NCBI RefSeq assembly: GCF_009905615.1
Contig: NZ_JAAAKW010000005.1
Location: 310,001-374,000, forward strand
Length of the DNA: 64,000 nucleotides
Direction of reading: 5' to 3'
From: Pseudomonas sp. SLFW
GTDB taxonomy: Bacteria; Pseudomonadota; Gammaproteobacteria; Pseudomonadales; Pseudomonadaceae
Shown: piece after piece, positions 1-9,179 of the stretch
Position numbering within the stretch: the stretch's first letter is position 1
Layout of the letters: every line of letters starts with the position of its first letter
Translations under genes and position numbers: made by a program
The notes under the pieces: model-generated
Database searches by the model: none
What the model saw: only the letters and a program-made list of their open reading frames with translations
What the model was told of the DNA's origin: nothing

Positions 1-1
1 G

Positions 2-988
2 CAAGCGGCCTCCTACGACCAGCACCGGATGATCCGCTACCAATACGGCGATGCCGAGGGCTACACGCAGATGGTGGGCGAGGCGTTCGGTGCCTGGGAG
101 CGGCTCTGGCAAGACATCGGTGAACAGCATTTCGTGGCCACCGGCACCTTCGGCGTGTCGATGGAAGCGAATGACGAGATTCAACTGACGCTGCCGACCT
201 TCCGCCGTCTGGGCATCCCCCATGAAGTGATGAGCAGCGACGCGGCCGAGCGGCTCTGCCCGCAGCTGATGCTCCCGGCCTCGGCGCAAGGCTTGTATCA
301 GGCCGACGGCGGCGTGCTGTTCGCCGATCGCATCGTGGACAGCCTGTTGGCCTGGGTGCGAACCCACGGCGCAACGCTTCAATCCCACTGCAAAGTCATG
401 CACGTCAACACTGTCGCCAGCCGCGTGACCCTTGACGACGGCGAAGTCGTGCAGGGCGATGCGGTAATCGTGGCGGCCGGTGCCTGGTTGCCGGGCCTGA
501 TGCCGCAGATCGACGACCTGCCGATCTGGCGCCAGGCGGTCTGTTACGTCCAGGCCCCACCGGAGCAACAGGTTCATTGGGCCAGCGGTCCTTGCCTCAC
601 GGATCTGGGCGTCGGCGACAACTACGCGCTGGCCCCCGCAGGCGGGACCGGCCTGAAGTTCGGTTCGGGCCTGCATCGCCGCGCGGGCTCGCCGGAGCTG
701 ACCGGGTTCAAGGCGGACGTGACCGAAGGCTACGACGTCATCGCCCATTTCGCCCCTTACCTGCGCGACGCCGCCGAGTACCGCCCCCTGCGCATGGCGG
801 TGGGGTATTACGTCAAGGACGCCACCGCCAAATTTCGCGTGCAACAGGATGGCCAGGCCGTGGTGGTGACCAATTGCGATGGCCAGATGTTCAAGTTTTC
901 TTCGTTGATGGGCGAGCGCGTGCTGGCCTGTATCGACGGAGAGCTGGCTGCCGATGCGCTGACCCGCTGGGCCGCCGGTGAGCTGTGA
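2..988 (+). CDS. FAD-dependent amine oxidase-like protein (5' partial)
   Basis: C-terminal 328 residues of a flavoprotein of the DAO superfamily, close to monomeric sarcosine oxidase or N-methyl-tryptophan oxidase. The frame is open from position 2, before the first internal ATG at 29, so the N-terminal Rossmann GxGxxG segment lies outside the window. Visible family features are GVLFADRIVDSL (substrate domain) and the VVAAGAWLP segment that contacts FAD. The family oxidises secondary or primary amines and releases H2O2. A cupin gene follows after about 50 bases and a hydroxyacid reductase after that, so the three probably form one catabolic operon. The substrate cannot be read from the sequence. 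Confidence 0.85.
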   Translation, partial: QAASYDQHRMIRYQYGDAEGYTQMVGEAFGAWERLWQDIGEQHFVATGTFGVSMEANDEIQLTLPTFRRLGIPHEVMSSDAAERLCPQLMLPASAQGLYQADGGVLFADRIVDSLLAWVRTHGATLQSHCKVMHVNTVASRVTLDDGEVVQGDAVIVAAGAWLPGLMPQIDDLPIWRQAVCYVQAPPEQQVHWASGPCLTDLGVGDNYALAPAGGTGLKFGSGLHRRAGSPELTGFKADVTEGYDVIAHFAPYLRDAAEYRPLRMAVGYYVKDATAKFRVQQDGQAVVVTNCDGQMFKFSSLMGERVLACIDGELAADALTRWAAGEL

Positions 989-1040
989 TGCCGCTTTTAA
1001 TACCCGAATTTCAATCCATTCAACCGACAGGACACCGACC

Positions 1041-1394
1041 ATGAGCTATCTGACCCATTTCAATTTTTCCGACCTCGGCGAAGGCCGCAAAGGCGAGCCA
1101 TTGCCGGACCGACTGGTCGAGGGCAACCCGATATTCACCACCTGGGACATCGAAAAAAGCGCGGACGGCCGGGTCCGGACAGGCGTCTGGGAAGTGACCC
1201 CCGGTGCCTACTGGTCGATCAAGGGCGAGAGCTGGGAGTATTGTGCGATCCTCTCCGGCGTCTCCGAACTGGTGGAAGAAGGCCAGCCGGTCAAACGCAT
1301 TCAGGCCGGGGACACCTTTATCATGCGCCCGGGCTTCAAAGGCATCTGGCGCGTGCTCGAAACCACCCGCAAAGTCTGGGTCCAACTGGATTGA
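1041..1394 (+). CDS. Cupin-domain protein (DUF861-like)
   Basis: 117 residues forming one small beta-barrel cupin. The pattern GVWEVTPGAYW, then ESWEYCAILSG, then the second motif around RIQAGDTFIMRPGFKGIW matches the cupin_3/DUF861 type often found in amine and ureide catabolic operons. The start was set at the ATG at 1041, after a GACAGGA-like ribosome site; an upstream in-frame extension to 978 overlaps the oxidase gene and has no family-like sequence. It lies between the oxidase and the GhrA-like reductase, five bases before the latter. An enzymatic role is not demonstrated; such proteins may be isomerases, small hydrolases or binding proteins. Confidence 0.8.
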   Translation: MSYLTHFNFSDLGEGRKGEPLPDRLVEGNPIFTTWDIEKSADGRVRTGVWEVTPGAYWSIKGESWEYCAILSGVSELVEEGQPVKRIQAGDTFIMRPGFKGIWRVLETTRKVWVQLD

Positions 1395-1399
1395 CGACC

Positions 1400-2326
1400 A
1401 TGAGTTTTGTCTACAAGGCCGAGCCGGAACGCGGCGAAGAATGGCGCGCGCTGTTTCGACAGCTCGCACCGGACATGCCGTTTTATGTCTGGCCTGAAAC
1501 CGGCCCTGCCCACGAGGTGCGCTACCTGGCGGTGTGGGAGCCGCCTGACCGGCTGATGGAACGCTTTCCCAGCCTGGAACTGTTGTTTTCAGTGGGCGCC
1601 GGGGTCGATCAATTGGAGGGCGCGGGCATCCCCGAACACATACCGGTGGTGCGCATGACCGAGCCGGGCATCGCTCAGGACATGGCCGAATACGTCACGC
1701 TGGCGGTCCTGGCGTTGCATCGGGACTGGCCTGTGTACTTGGAGCGACAGCGGCAGAAGGTCTGGCAGGAACAGCGCAACGTGCCCGCGTCCCGGCGCCG
1801 TGTCGGGGTGCTGGGGTTGGGCATGCTGGGCCGTCAGGCGTTGCGACAGTTGCAGCCGTTCGGCTTTCCGCTTGCAGGCTGGAGTCGCTCTGGAGGCGAG
1901 ATCGAAGGCGTCGAAGTGTTCGCCGGGGAAGCGCAGTTGTCGGCATTTCTGGCGCGCACCGACATTCTTGTGTGCCTGCTGCCGCTGACCGATCAGACGC
2001 GAGGCTTGCTCAATCGTCAGCTGTTCGCGCAATTGCCCGAAGGCGCCGCGCTGGTGAACGTGGGGCGAGGCGCGCAGTTGGTCAACGACGACCTGCTGAC
2101 GGCGCTGGAGGAAGGGCAGTTGCGTGGTGCCGTGCTGGACGTTTGCGACCCCGAGCCGCTGCCCGAGGACCATCCGTTCTGGTACGACCCGCGCATCGTC
2201 ATCACGCCCCATGTCGCCAGCATGAGCCGGCCCGAAACCGCCGCGGCGACGGTGCTGGAAGTGATCGCCCAACACCGGGCCGGTCTGCCACTGACCGGCC
2301 TGGTTGACCGACGCAAGGGCTACTGA
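1400..2326 (+). CDS. ghrA: Glyoxylate/hydroxypyruvate reductase A-like dehydrogenase
   Basis: 308-residue D-2-hydroxyacid dehydrogenase. The NAD(P)-binding fold is seen in [14 protein letters not shown] near residue 135, the catalytic Arg in [11 protein letters not shown], and the catalytic His in [12 protein letters not shown] near the C-terminus. Length and layout fit GhrA, which reduces glyoxylate and hydroxypyruvate with NADPH in the cytoplasm. The ATG at 1400 lies five bases after the cupin stop and gives the usual family N-terminus. It could clear an oxo-acid made by the upstream oxidase (inference). Its stop overlaps the stop of the opposing LysR gene by seven bases. Confidence 0.88.
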   Translation: MSFVYKAEPERGEEWRALFRQLAPDMPFYVWPETGPAHEVRYLAVWEPPDRLMERFPSLELLFSVGAGVDQLEGAGIPEHIPVVRMTEPGIAQDMAEYVTLAVLALHRDWPVYLERQRQKVWQEQRNVPASRRRVGVLGLGMLGRQALRQLQPFGFPLAGWSRSGGEIEGVEVFAGEAQLSAFLARTDILVCLLPLTDQTRGLLNRQLFAQLPEGAALVNVGRGAQLVNDDLLTALEEGQLRGAVLDVCDPEPLPEDHPFWYDPRIVITPHVASMSRPETAAATVLEVIAQHRAGLPLTGLVDRRKGY

Positions 2327-3231
2327 GGCGGCGAGAGGTCCAGCCCGGTCTGTGCGATCAGGTCGTTGTGCCAGTCCATGAACTGTTTGCGGAACAGGTC
2401 AACGATGGCCGAACGGTTGCGCCCCGACTGACGAAGTTCGGCAAAACTGGCGTCGATGAAGACGCCGAATGGGCGGATGGTGATGCCTTTGTCGAGAAAA
2501 TCGAGGGTGGCGGTGGGGTCCAGAATAGTGATCCCGGCCCCCGCCGCGACCATGATCAGCGCGGTGTGAGACAGCAATGCTTCGAGCGTGACGGTGCGCG
2601 GCACGCCCGCCAGCGCCACTTCGACGCGCATGGCGAACAGGCTGCCCGGCTCCAGCGCAATCATCTTCTCCCCGGCGAGATCGGCGGGGTAAATCACCTG
2701 TTTCTGCGCCAGCGGATGCCCGTCGGGCAATGCCACGACGGCGGCAATCGGCTGCATCGCCACGTCAAACCCGGAGCGGTCGATGGGGCCGTCGGCGTAT
2801 CCCAGATCCGCCTGCCCGGACGCGACGGTTTCGATGACTTGCGGTGAACCGAGGCCCGTGACCGCGACGTACAGGTTCGGCTTGTCGAGCACAAATTGCG
2901 CGACGAAACGCGGCAGGATGCCACTGGCTAACGCAGGCATGGCCGAGATGCGCAGCGAGCCTGCGGAGTGACGGCCAATGTCGGCGGCCACTTGGGTCAG
3001 CCGGTCCAGCCCGACAAACGAGCGGGTGACTTCCTTGATCAAGGTGAACGCCGCCTGGGTCGGAATGATCTGGTTGCCGTGGCGTTCGAACAGCAGCAAG
3101 CGAGTGGCGGCCTCGAAATCGCGAATCAGGCGGCTGACCGCGGGTTGCGTCACCGACATCAATTCAGCGGCGGCGGTCATGCTGCCCGTGGTCATCACCG
3201 CCCGAAAGGCTTCGACCTGTCTGAAATTCAT
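2320..3231 (-). CDS. LysR-family regulator, NocR/OccR-like
   Basis: 303 residues. The N-terminal winged helix-turn-helix is plain: [22 protein letters not shown] followed by [13 protein letters not shown]; the rest is the periplasmic-binding-like effector domain. The helix resembles the NocR/OccR branch, which responds to opines in Agrobacterium. It is read divergently from the flavoprotein operon beginning at 3355, with a 123-base intergenic region that should hold the shared operator, and tail to tail with ghrA. Likely role: activator of the adjacent dehydrogenase genes in response to their substrate (inference). The effector is unknown. Confidence 0.9.
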   Translation of the reverse strand: MNFRQVEAFRAVMTTGSMTAAAELMSVTQPAVSRLIRDFEAATRLLLFERHGNQIIPTQAAFTLIKEVTRSFVGLDRLTQVAADIGRHSAGSLRISAMPALASGILPRFVAQFVLDKPNLYVAVTGLGSPQVIETVASGQADLGYADGPIDRSGFDVAMQPIAAVVALPDGHPLAQKQVIYPADLAGEKMIALEPGSLFAMRVEVALAGVPRTVTLEALLSHTALIMVAAGAGITILDPTATLDFLDKGITIRPFGVFIDASFAELRQSGRNRSAIVDLFRKQFMDWHNDLIAQTGLDLSPPQ

Positions 3232-3354
3232 CCGGCAGCTCCATCATATTGGCTTATGCACGAGGCGTTTTTCGGCATTTGACGTCATGCTGGGCGAATC
3301 GCACATTAACCGCAACCCGCACGTTCGGTGCAGTGAATTCAAACGGGAAGCGGT

Positions 3355-4461
3355 GTGGAAGAACGCGAAATAGTCATCATCGGCGGCGGCCTCATGGGCG
3401 CTGCGCTCGCCTGGGGGCTGGCGGGGCTGGGCCATGACGTGCTCGTACTGGACGGCGGCGACCTCGACCCCCGTGCCTCGCGGGCCAACCTCGGCCTGGT
3501 GTGGGTCAGCGACAAGGGGTTGGATCAACCGGCTTATGCGCTGTGGTCCCGGGACGCGGCGTTGCAGTGGCCGGCTTTCGCCAAAACGCTGCAACAGGAA
3601 ACCGGCATTGACCTGCAATTACAGCAGCCGGGCGGCTACAACTTCGCGTTGTCCGAGCGGGAGTTGACACAGCTCGACGCGAACATGGCGACCATCGCAG
3701 CCCAGACCCAAGGCGGTCTTGGGGACTACGAGATGCTGGATCGCGACGAGCTGCACGCCCGCTTGCCACACCTCGGCCCGGAGGTCGTCGGCGCGTCGTT
3801 TTGCCGATACGACGGTCACGTCAATTCGCTTCGGCTGTTCAACGCCTTGCACGTGGGCATGGTTAGGCGCGGCGCCGAATACCGCGCTCATTGCCCGGTC
3901 GAGCGCGTCGAGCCATTGACCCAAGGCTTCGATGTGGTGGGCAACTGGGGTGCGATTCGGGCGCGCAAGGTCGTGCTGGCGGCCGGACTGGACAACGCGC
4001 GTCTTGCGCCGATGCTGGGGATGTTGGCGCCGCTGGTGCGCTCCAAGGGGCAAGTCATCGTCACTGAAAAGTGTCAGCGGTTTTTCGATTCGGTCGCCGG
4101 ATCGTTGCGCCAGACCGGCGAGGGCAGTGTGTTGATCGGCGAGAGCCAGGAAACCCACACCGGCGCGATGGCGTTGAATCACGGCATCAGCGCGGTGCTC
4201 GCCGAACGGGCTGCACAGATTTTCCCGATCATCAGGGACTTGAATGTCGTCCGCATCTGGACCGGGTTTCGGGTCAAGACACCGGACGGCATGCCGCTCT
4301 ACGAACAGTCATCTGCCTATCCCGGCGCGTTCGTGATGCTGTGCCATTCCGGTGTGACCCTGACCGCGCTGCATGCGCTGCAGATCGCCCCGCAGATTGC
4401 AGCGGGAGCGCTGGACGACACCTTGCTGCCTTTTCATTCGCGGAGGTTCCATGTTTCGTAG
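3355..4461 (+). CDS. FAD-dependent oxidoreductase, opine oxidase/HcnC-like subunit
   Basis: 368-residue DAO-fold flavoprotein. It opens with a Rossmann dinucleotide motif, IVIIGGGLMGAALAW, and ends with the FAD-contacting segment RIWTGFRVKTPDGMP. Its neighbours are a small 2Fe-2S protein and an HcnB/OoxA-like flavoprotein, the composition of heterotrimeric opine oxidases, hydrogen cyanide synthase and D-hydroxyproline dehydrogenases. This subunit would carry the amine-oxidising site. It begins at GTG 3355, four bases after GGGAAG. Cyanide synthesis is unlikely because a NocR-like regulator and RidA flank the genes; an opine-like secondary amine or a D-amino acid is the better guess. Confidence 0.85.
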   Translation: MEEREIVIIGGGLMGAALAWGLAGLGHDVLVLDGGDLDPRASRANLGLVWVSDKGLDQPAYALWSRDAALQWPAFAKTLQQETGIDLQLQQPGGYNFALSERELTQLDANMATIAAQTQGGLGDYEMLDRDELHARLPHLGPEVVGASFCRYDGHVNSLRLFNALHVGMVRRGAEYRAHCPVERVEPLTQGFDVVGNWGAIRARKVVLAAGLDNARLAPMLGMLAPLVRSKGQVIVTEKCQRFFDSVAGSLRQTGEGSVLIGESQETHTGAMALNHGISAVLAERAAQIFPIIRDLNVVRIWTGFRVKTPDGMPLYEQSSAYPGAFVMLCHSGVTLTALHALQIAPQIAAGALDDTLLPFHSRRFHVS

Positions 4462-4756
4462 ACTCGCGCCGATTACGCAGGCCCTGTCCTTTGAATTCGA
4501 AGGCCGAACCCTCACCGCTGAACAGGGCGAAAGCGTCGCGCTTGCATTGCTCGCCTCGGGCATCGAAAGCTGCCGCGACAGTGTCGTCAACGGCAAGCCC
4601 CGTGCGCCGTATTGCCTGATGGGCGCGTGCTTCGAATGCCTGGTGGTGATCGATGGCGTGCCCAGTCGTCAGGGCTGTCAGGTCGAAGTGCGAGAAGGCA
4701 TGGTGGTCGCCCGACAACGTGGCGCTCGCCCTGTGACGGGAGCGGTGCGTTCATGA
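4451..4756 (+). CDS. (2Fe-2S)-binding subunit, HcnA/OoxX-like
   Basis: 101 residues resembling a ferredoxin-like electron carrier. Cysteines in YCLMGACFECLVVIDG and the later QGC give the plant-type 2Fe-2S ligand set (C-x4-C-x2-C then Cys). The start at ATG 4451 follows CGGAGG and overlaps the upstream flavoprotein by 11 bases, so translation is probably coupled. It should pass electrons between the two flavoprotein subunits of the heterotrimer and on toward the respiratory chain. It is too small to be an enzyme by itself. Confidence 0.88.
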   Translation: MFRRLAPITQALSFEFEGRTLTAEQGESVALALLASGIESCRDSVVNGKPRAPYCLMGACFECLVVIDGVPSRQGCQVEVREGMVVARQRGARPVTGAVRS

Positions 4757-6270
4757 GTGCGGTGTCGGTGGAACACGCGAAGGACCTGGCCGGGTTTTAT
4801 GACGTGATCGTCGTGGGGGCGGGTCCGGCGGGCATGAGCGCTGCCACGCTGCTCGCCGCCGAGGGTGTGTCGGTGCTGGTGCTGGACGAAAACCCGGCGC
4901 CCGGTGGACAGATCTATCGGGCCATCACCCGCAACACGCCCGCCCGTCGGGGGTATCTGGGGGAGGCGTACTGGGCGGGCCAGCCGATCGCCGAGGGGTT
5001 CCTGCGCAGCCCTTTAACCTACGCGGCGCGCTGCCGTGTCTGGAGCCTCGACAGCGCCAACCCGGAAGCCGATGAACCGTATGCGCGGGTGGGAGTGTCA
5101 TTGGGTGGCGTGGCCCGGCACATACAGGCGAGAAAAGTGATCCTGGCGACCGGCGCATTGGAGCGCCCGATGCCCCTGCCGGGCTGGACGTTGCCGGGTG
5201 TCATGACGGCTGGCGCCGCGCAAATCGCGTTGAAAACGTCGGGGTTGGTGCCCGCGGGGCGGGTGGTGCTGGCGGGGTGCGGACCGCTGCTCTATCAACT
5301 GGCGGTGCAGCTGCATGACGCCGGGGCGAACGTCGTCGCGTTGCTCGACACCGGGGCTGGGCTGCGTTCGGCATGGCGCTACTTGCCCGAGTTCGTGTTT
5401 TCTCCCTATGCCTTGAAGGGCTTGGCGTTGCTGGCTCGGGCGCGGCGTCATCTGCGGGTGATCGGTGGCGTGACGCGGTTGGACATCATTGGAGAAGACC
5501 GCGCCACGGGCATCCGTTACCAGACCGCGAAGACAGCAGATACGCTGGCGGCTGACGTGGTGTTGCTGCATCAAGGCGTGATACCCGACACGGCGCTGGC
5601 GAATTCGGCCGGGTGTGCGCTGATGTGGAACGGGGCGATTCGGGCGTTCCAGCCGCGGATCGATGCACAGGGTTGCAGCTCGCTGCCCGATATTTTCATT
5701 GCGGGGGACGGGGCTGGAATCGCGGGCGCGCTGGCGTCGGCGGAAGCGGGGCGTGCAGTGGCGTTGGCGGTGTTGCTCGATTCGACACGGGTTGATGCTC
5801 GGTCTCTCGAACAACGACGCCAACACAGCCTGGACCTTTGCGGACGCTGGCAACGCGGTCGGCATTTCATCGACGCCGCTTACCTGCCGATGCGCTCGTT
5901 TTTAGTGCCACAGGACGATTCGACCCTGGTCTGTCGCTGCGAAGAAGTCACGGCGGGCACTGTTCGCGATGCCGCCCGTCTCGGACTCACGGGGCCTAAT
6001 CAATTGAAAGTCTTCACCCGCTGCGGCATGGGGCCGTGTCAGGGGCGTTTGTGTGGGCCAACGGTGGTCGAGGTGCTCGCCGACGAGTGGAGCGCCCGGC
6101 CCGCTGACGTCGGCACTTACCGCCTGCGTCCGCCGATCAAACCCCTGCGGCTGGGGGAAATCGCCGCGCTGTCTCATACCGAGAACGACACCCATGCGGT
6201 CACTGGCCTCTGGCCGGAAAAATCCGATACACCTTCCTACCTCGAACGAGAAACCCTGAATGACCACTAG
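4753..6270 (+). CDS. NAD/FAD-binding oxidoreductase with BFD-like 2Fe-2S domain, HcnB/OoxA-like subunit
   Basis: 505 residues. An N-terminal FAD motif (VIVVGAGPAGMSAAT near residue 20) is followed by GGQIYR, a second nucleotide-binding region (VVLAGCGPLLYQLAVQL) and a C-terminal bacterioferritin-associated-ferredoxin-like domain with CRCEEVTAGTV and later CGMGPCQGRLCG cysteines. This architecture defines the alpha subunit of opine oxidase/HcnABC-type complexes. The start at 4753 overlaps the preceding stop by four bases. A longer upstream frame has no homologous content and is an overlap artefact. With the two preceding genes it should form one membrane-associated dehydrogenase. Confidence 0.88.
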   Translation: MSAVSVEHAKDLAGFYDVIVVGAGPAGMSAATLLAAEGVSVLVLDENPAPGGQIYRAITRNTPARRGYLGEAYWAGQPIAEGFLRSPLTYAARCRVWSLDSANPEADEPYARVGVSLGGVARHIQARKVILATGALERPMPLPGWTLPGVMTAGAAQIALKTSGLVPAGRVVLAGCGPLLYQLAVQLHDAGANVVALLDTGAGLRSAWRYLPEFVFSPYALKGLALLARARRHLRVIGGVTRLDIIGEDRATGIRYQTAKTADTLAADVVLLHQGVIPDTALANSAGCALMWNGAIRAFQPRIDAQGCSSLPDIFIAGDGAGIAGALASAEAGRAVALAVLLDSTRVDARSLEQRRQHSLDLCGRWQRGRHFIDAAYLPMRSFLVPQDDSTLVCRCEEVTAGTVRDAARLGLTGPNQLKVFTRCGMGPCQGRLCGPTVVEVLADEWSARPADVGTYRLRPPIKPLRLGEIAALSHTENDTHAVTGLWPEKSDTPSYLERETLNDH

Positions 6271-6604
6271 ACACCTGCAAACCCCGATCATGCACCGCGT
6301 CGTCGAACACAACGGCGTCGTCTACCTCGGAGGCGTGACCGCCGATGACGAAAGCCTCGACATGGAAGGGCAGACCCGTCAGGTGCTGAGCAAGATCGAT
6401 GGTTACCTGGCGCAGGCGGGCACAGACAACACACGTTTGCTCAGCGCGACGATCTTCGTCACGGACCTCACGCAGAAACCGGCCATGGACACGGTCTGGA
6501 AGACGTGGGTCGAGAGGCAGGATTTGCCCGCACGGGCGACGGTCGGGGTCGCTGATCTGGGCGGAAATGCCTTGATCGAAGTGGTGATCACGGCGGCGAT
6601 CTGA
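6260..6604 (+). CDS. RidA family enamine/imine deaminase
   Basis: 114 residues of the YjgF/YER057c/UK114 (Rid) family. The middle region runs QTRQVLSKIDGYLAQAG and the family Arg lies in PARATVGVADLGG near the end. Rid proteins hydrolyse reactive imines and enamines released by flavin amine oxidases or PLP enzymes. The gene overlaps the stop of the preceding subunit by 11 bases, so it belongs to the same transcript. This supports the view that the upstream complex forms an imine from an amine substrate (inference). It may be a Rid paralogue rather than the housekeeping RidA. Confidence 0.9.
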   Translation: MTTRHLQTPIMHRVVEHNGVVYLGGVTADDESLDMEGQTRQVLSKIDGYLAQAGTDNTRLLSATIFVTDLTQKPAMDTVWKTWVERQDLPARATVGVADLGGNALIEVVITAAI

Positions 6605-6668
6605 GGGTGGAAGCAGACCGAAGCGGGACATGATTGACCCTCCTCGGCCTGCGATCCACGAGCGGGAT

Positions 6669-9179
6669 TTAACCCTCGCGCAACACCGTCAACGGACTGG
6701 CATTCAGCGCACGCCGGGTGCCGAACACGCCCGCGCCGCCGACCAGCAGGGCGCCGATCAACGGCAACAGCAGCAGCCACGGATGCGGCGACCATTCAAG
6801 GCTGAACGCGTAGCGATACAGCACGAAACTCACCAGTTCACACCCCAAGGCGGCCAATACTCCGCTGACTGCACCCAACAGTCCGAACTCGATGCGCCGC
6901 GCCTTGATCAGCAACGCGCGATTGGCGCCCAGCGCCCTCAGCAGCGCGCCTTGGCGAATGCGCTCGTCCAGCGTGGCCTGCAACCCCGAGAACAGCACCG
7001 ACAGACCCGCCGCCAACACGAACAGCAGCACGTACTGCACCGCCAGCGTGACCTGATCGAGGATGCTGCGCAGTTGCTCCAGCAACGCTTCCACTTGCAG
7101 GATCGTCACCGCCGGAAAGGCGCGGGACAGCTCGACAATCTGCTGGTCGTGGCCAGGGGCGAGGTAGAAGCTGGTCAGGTAGGTGGTCGGGACGTCCTCC
7201 AACGTGCCGGGCTGGAAGATCACGAAGAAATTCGGCTGGAAGGTGTCCCAGTTGATGTCCCGCAGGCTGGTGACTTTCACCTCGTGGGTGGCCCCACCGA
7301 TGACGAAACTCAGGGTGTCGCCGAGTTTCATGTTCAGGCTCTTGGCCAGTTTCGCCTCCACCGACACGCCGGGAACGACGTCGGCAGCAGGGGTTTGATC
7401 ATCCCACCACTGGCCTTCGGTGATGCTGTTGCCTTCCGGCAAATGCGCCGACCACGTCAGGTTGAGGTAGCGCTGGGTGGCATTTTCGCCGCGGGAGTCT
7501 TTGGTCACGAACTTGCTCACCGGCTCGCCGTTGATGCTCATCAGTCGCCCCGGAATCATCGGGTACAGCGGCGCGCTGTGGGTCGAGAGCTGGCTCATGC
7601 GCTGGGCGAAGTTGTCGCGCTCGGTGGGCAGGATGTTCAGCGCGAAATAGTTCGGCGCGTCCTTGGGCAATTGGTTTTGCCACGTGTCGAGCAATTCGCC
7701 GCGCAGCAGCGCAATCAGCCCCATCGACAGCAGGATCAGACCGAACGCGAGGGATTGACCGGCCGCCGCCATCGGGTGACGCAGCAGCTGGCCCAATCCC
7801 AGCCGCCACGGCAGCGAGGCATTGGCCAGCAAGCGACGCAGGCTTTGCAGCGCCAGCAACAGCACACCGCCGAGGATCGCCGCGGCGATCAGCCCACCGC
7901 CGAGCAGGGCGAAAGTCAGTACCAGATCGAGGCTCAGGCGCCACATGATCAGGCCCAGCGCCAGCAGCGCGGCGCCGTAGACCAGCCAGGTGCTGGCGGG
8001 GATCGGCAGCATGTCGCGGCGCAACACCCGCAATGGTGGCACGCGGCCCAGCGCCGCCAACGGCGGCAGGGCGAAACCGGCCAACGCGATCAACCCGGTG
8101 CTGATCCCCGCCAGCGCGGGCAGCCAGCCACCGGGCGGAACTTGCGCGGGCAGCAGGTTCTCCAGCAGGTAGAACAGGCCGAGTTGGGCGAACCAGCCAA
8201 GGAGGGCGCCGGTCACGCTGGCCACGATCCCGAGCATCGCCAATTGCAGGCTGAACAGCACCAGCGCTTCACTGCGCGACAGACCCAGGCAACGCAACAA
8301 CGCACTGGCGTCGAAGCGCCGAACCGCAAAGCGCGCCGCCGACAACGCCACCGCGACACCGGCCAGCAACACGGCGACCAGGCTCGCCATGTTCAGGTAA
8401 CGCTCGGCCTTACCCAGCGCGCCACCGATCTGTTGATTGCCGTCACGGGCATCGTCGATTTTCTGGTTCGGTGCCAGGTCAGGTTCGATGGCCTTGCGGT
8501 ACGCCGCCAGATTCTCGGGCGTGCCGCGCCACAGGTCACGGAAATTGACCCGGCTGCCCGGCTGCACGACTTTGGTGGCTTCTAGGTCGGCCATGTTGAT
8601 CAGCACCCGAGGCGTCAGGCTATAAAAATTTCCGGCGCGGTCCGGTTCGTAGGTCAGCACGCGAGTGAGTTTCAGTGTCGTGGAGCCGACGTCGATGCTG
8701 TCGCCGACCTTGAGATTCAGCGCCGCCAAGATCCGTGATTCAGCCCAGGCTTCACCTGGCTGCGGCTCGCCGCCACTGACTTCAGGCTGATAGGGCGCTT
8801 CGGCGCTCTTCAGCTCGCCGCGCAACGGGTAGGCCGCGTCCACCGCCTTGACGCTGGCCAACTGGATGCCGTTGTCGGTGGCGACCACGCTGGAAAAAAT
8901 TACGATCTGCGAATGATCCAGCTTGAGGGCGGTGCCGGCCTCGATCTGTTCGGGTTTGGCGGGGGTCGAACCGCTGAGAATCAGGTCCGCGCCGAGGAAT
9001 TCGGTGGCCCGTAACAGCATCGCGCTGTTCAGTCGCGAACCGAAATAACCAATGGCGGTGCTGGCGGCGACCGCGATCACCAGGGCGAAAAACAGCACCC
9101 GCAACTCCCCGGCGCGGGTGTCGCGCATCAGTTGGCGGGCCGCGAGGCTCAGCAAACGGGCAAACGGCAAGCGTGCCAT
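6669..9179 (-). CDS. ybbP: ABC transporter permease of the FtsX/YbbP family
   Basis: 836 residues. A membrane segment near residues 25-50 is followed by a periplasmic region, a central group of helices and a C-terminal group ending in a FtsX-type helix pair, the two-repeat layout of YbbP. The ATG at 9179 shares one base with the TGA of the ATPase gene (TGATG), so the pair is translationally coupled. YbbAP is a mechanotransmission-type exporter that may move lipids or hydrophobic compounds; in many proteobacteria it neighbours the esterase TesA, as here. The substrate is not settled. Confidence 0.9.
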   Translation of the reverse strand: MARLPFARLLSLAARQLMRDTRAGELRVLFFALVIAVAASTAIGYFGSRLNSAMLLRATEFLGADLILSGSTPAKPEQIEAGTALKLDHSQIVIFSSVVATDNGIQLASVKAVDAAYPLRGELKSAEAPYQPEVSGGEPQPGEAWAESRILAALNLKVGDSIDVGSTTLKLTRVLTYEPDRAGNFYSLTPRVLINMADLEATKVVQPGSRVNFRDLWRGTPENLAAYRKAIEPDLAPNQKIDDARDGNQQIGGALGKAERYLNMASLVAVLLAGVAVALSAARFAVRRFDASALLRCLGLSRSEALVLFSLQLAMLGIVASVTGALLGWFAQLGLFYLLENLLPAQVPPGGWLPALAGISTGLIALAGFALPPLAALGRVPPLRVLRRDMLPIPASTWLVYGAALLALGLIMWRLSLDLVLTFALLGGGLIAAAILGGVLLLALQSLRRLLANASLPWRLGLGQLLRHPMAAAGQSLAFGLILLSMGLIALLRGELLDTWQNQLPKDAPNYFALNILPTERDNFAQRMSQLSTHSAPLYPMIPGRLMSINGEPVSKFVTKDSRGENATQRYLNLTWSAHLPEGNSITEGQWWDDQTPAADVVPGVSVEAKLAKSLNMKLGDTLSFVIGGATHEVKVTSLRDINWDTFQPNFFVIFQPGTLEDVPTTYLTSFYLAPGHDQQIVELSRAFPAVTILQVEALLEQLRSILDQVTLAVQYVLLFVLAAGLSVLFSGLQATLDERIRQGALLRALGANRALLIKARRIEFGLLGAVSGVLAALGCELVSFVLYRYAFSLEWSPHPWLLLLPLIGALLVGGAGVFGTRRALNASPLTVLREG

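Noticed and set aside
3355..6270. Hydrogen cyanide synthase hcnABC
   Set aside because: Subunit composition is similar, but the order differs, a NocR-like regulator is divergent and RidA follows; an amine or opine dehydrogenase is a better fit.
6630..8585. 651-codon plus-strand open frame
   Set aside because: It is antisense to ybbP, very rich in Gln, Arg and His, and has no domain; it is a high-GC frame shadow.
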